From Candidatus Thorarchaeota archaeon (GTDB lineage Archaea; Asgardarchaeota; Thorarchaeia; Thorarchaeales; Thorarchaeaceae), in contig RDOF01000028.1 of NCBI GenBank assembly GCA_011365025.1, positions 1-40,075 of the forward strand: a stretch of 40,075 nucleotides of DNA, in the 5' to 3' direction. Below are positions 39,650 through 40,075 of the stretch, in pieces. The notes under the pieces are model-generated. The model was given only the letters and a program-made list of their open reading frames with translations, was not told the origin of the DNA and made no database searches. Numbering within the stretch: position 1 is the stretch's first letter; each line of letters starts with the position of its first letter. The position numbers and the translations under genes were made by a program.

Positions 39650-40075
39650 GCGACCATCCATCTTCAAGACCGTTCTGATTGGTGAAGGTGGGGTTGGAAA
39701 AACTAGTATCACAGTGAGATACACTGAGAATCGCTTTGAAGATGACATGCGAATCACGATAGGAGCCAATTTCGCTTCCAAAAGGTTGGATGTTGATGGG
39801 GTTCCAGTGACCCTCATGCTTTGGGACCTTGGGGGTCAACCTAGGTTTCGTGACGTCGTTTCGGATTATTTCATGGGATCCAAATTTGCTATCGCAGTTT
39901 ACGATGTCACGAGACCTGTTTCTTTAGACCGGCTTTCAGAGTGGATTGATGTGCTAAAGGCGAATTCGCCTAGTTGCGATTTAATTTTTGTCGGAAACAA
40001 GGCTGATGAGCGAAACAACGGATATGGAGTTTCTTTGGATGAGGCCAGGCTCTTCGCGGCCAGGTATGGAGCTGA
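39633..40075 (+). CDS. Ras/Rab/Arf-type small GTPase (truncated by window end)
   Basis: About 147 residues are visible and the frame runs off the window. G1 is GEGGVGKT (residues 17-24), G2 has Thr42 in RITIGANF, G3 is WDLGGQ (64-69) and G4 is NKAD (122-125). G5 and the C-terminus are missing. G1 and switch I look Rab-like, whereas DLGGQ in G3 resembles Arf/Sar proteins and lacks the Ala of the Ras/Rab DTAGQ. Asgard archaea carry many such GTPases, thought to be ancestral to eukaryotic membrane-traffic switches. No lipid-anchor motif can be judged. Overlap with the winged-helix gene suggests a signalling unit. Confidence 0.92.
   Translation, partial: MSNMIRRPSIFKTVLIGEGGVGKTSITVRYTENRFEDDMRITIGANFASKRLDVDGVPVTLMLWDLGGQPRFRDVVSDYFMGSKFAIAVYDVTRPVSLDRLSEWIDVLKANSPSCDLIFVGNKADERNNGYGVSLDEARLFAARYGA

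Overview
The window reads as chromosomal DNA of an archaeon, most likely an Asgard archaeon close to Thorarchaeia. The last gene is a Ras/Rab/Arf-type small GTPase. Several promoters have archaeal TATA boxes, and ribosome sites of the GGAGGTGA type decide many starts, with GTG and TTG in use. Surface proteins carry poly-threonine stalks and an anchor close to the C-terminus. Regulators are Lrp-type, winged-helix or PAS-type. The lineage call is inference from gene content. I found no rRNA, tRNA, CRISPR array, transposase or phage gene.

Layout. 1-5700: end of an unknown gene, a PRC-barrel protein, a frameshifted surface-protein remnant, a two-cluster ferredoxin, a HEAT-like membrane protein, an isoprenylcysteine-methyltransferase-like enzyme, an HD hydrolase, a threonine/serine dehydratase and an FMN split-barrel protein. 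5790-10954: a small membrane protein, an ACT-domain protein coupled to a nitroreductase, an orphan EutA, a multispanning membrane protein and an orphan LarB. 11199-17286: a single-stranded nucleic-acid-binding OB-fold protein with a Gly/Arg tail, a YdeI-like protein, CorA, a small HTH/membrane protein, a PAS/kinase-like protein with a thioredoxin-like end, and a zinc-ribbon membrane protein. 17287-17892 has no gene of ordinary size but holds a promoter with a perfect operator-like palindrome and three micro-ORFs. 17893-24932: an Lrp-type regulator, a membrane-anchored C13 (legumain-like) peptidase, an M24 protein with lost metal ligands, an anchored metallo-beta-lactamase-fold protein, a small membrane protein and a thiolase. 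24956-33261: two very large envelope proteins sharing Asp-rich calcium-binding-type repeats, flanking a second OB-fold/Gly-Arg protein. 33339-40075: an anchored SGNH hydrolase, an EamA transporter, a DUF998-like membrane protein, then a divergent pair of winged-helix regulators. One carries about six PAS domains; the other overlaps the small GTPase gene.

Most genes stand alone or in pairs, and the strand changes often. Three units look functionally joined: nitroreductase plus ACT protein (19-nt gap), the two TSP3-type surface proteins around the second OB-fold gene, and winged-helix regulator plus GTPase (17-nt overlap, strong ribosome site inside the upstream gene). The most unusual items are the kinase-like protein with Asn at the phospho-His position and a C-terminal CxxC domain (14761-16494), the envelope-spanning propeller/TSP3/TM/TPR protein (29425-33261), the regulator pair feeding into the GTPase (35900-40075), and the operator plus micro-ORF locus (17441-17862).
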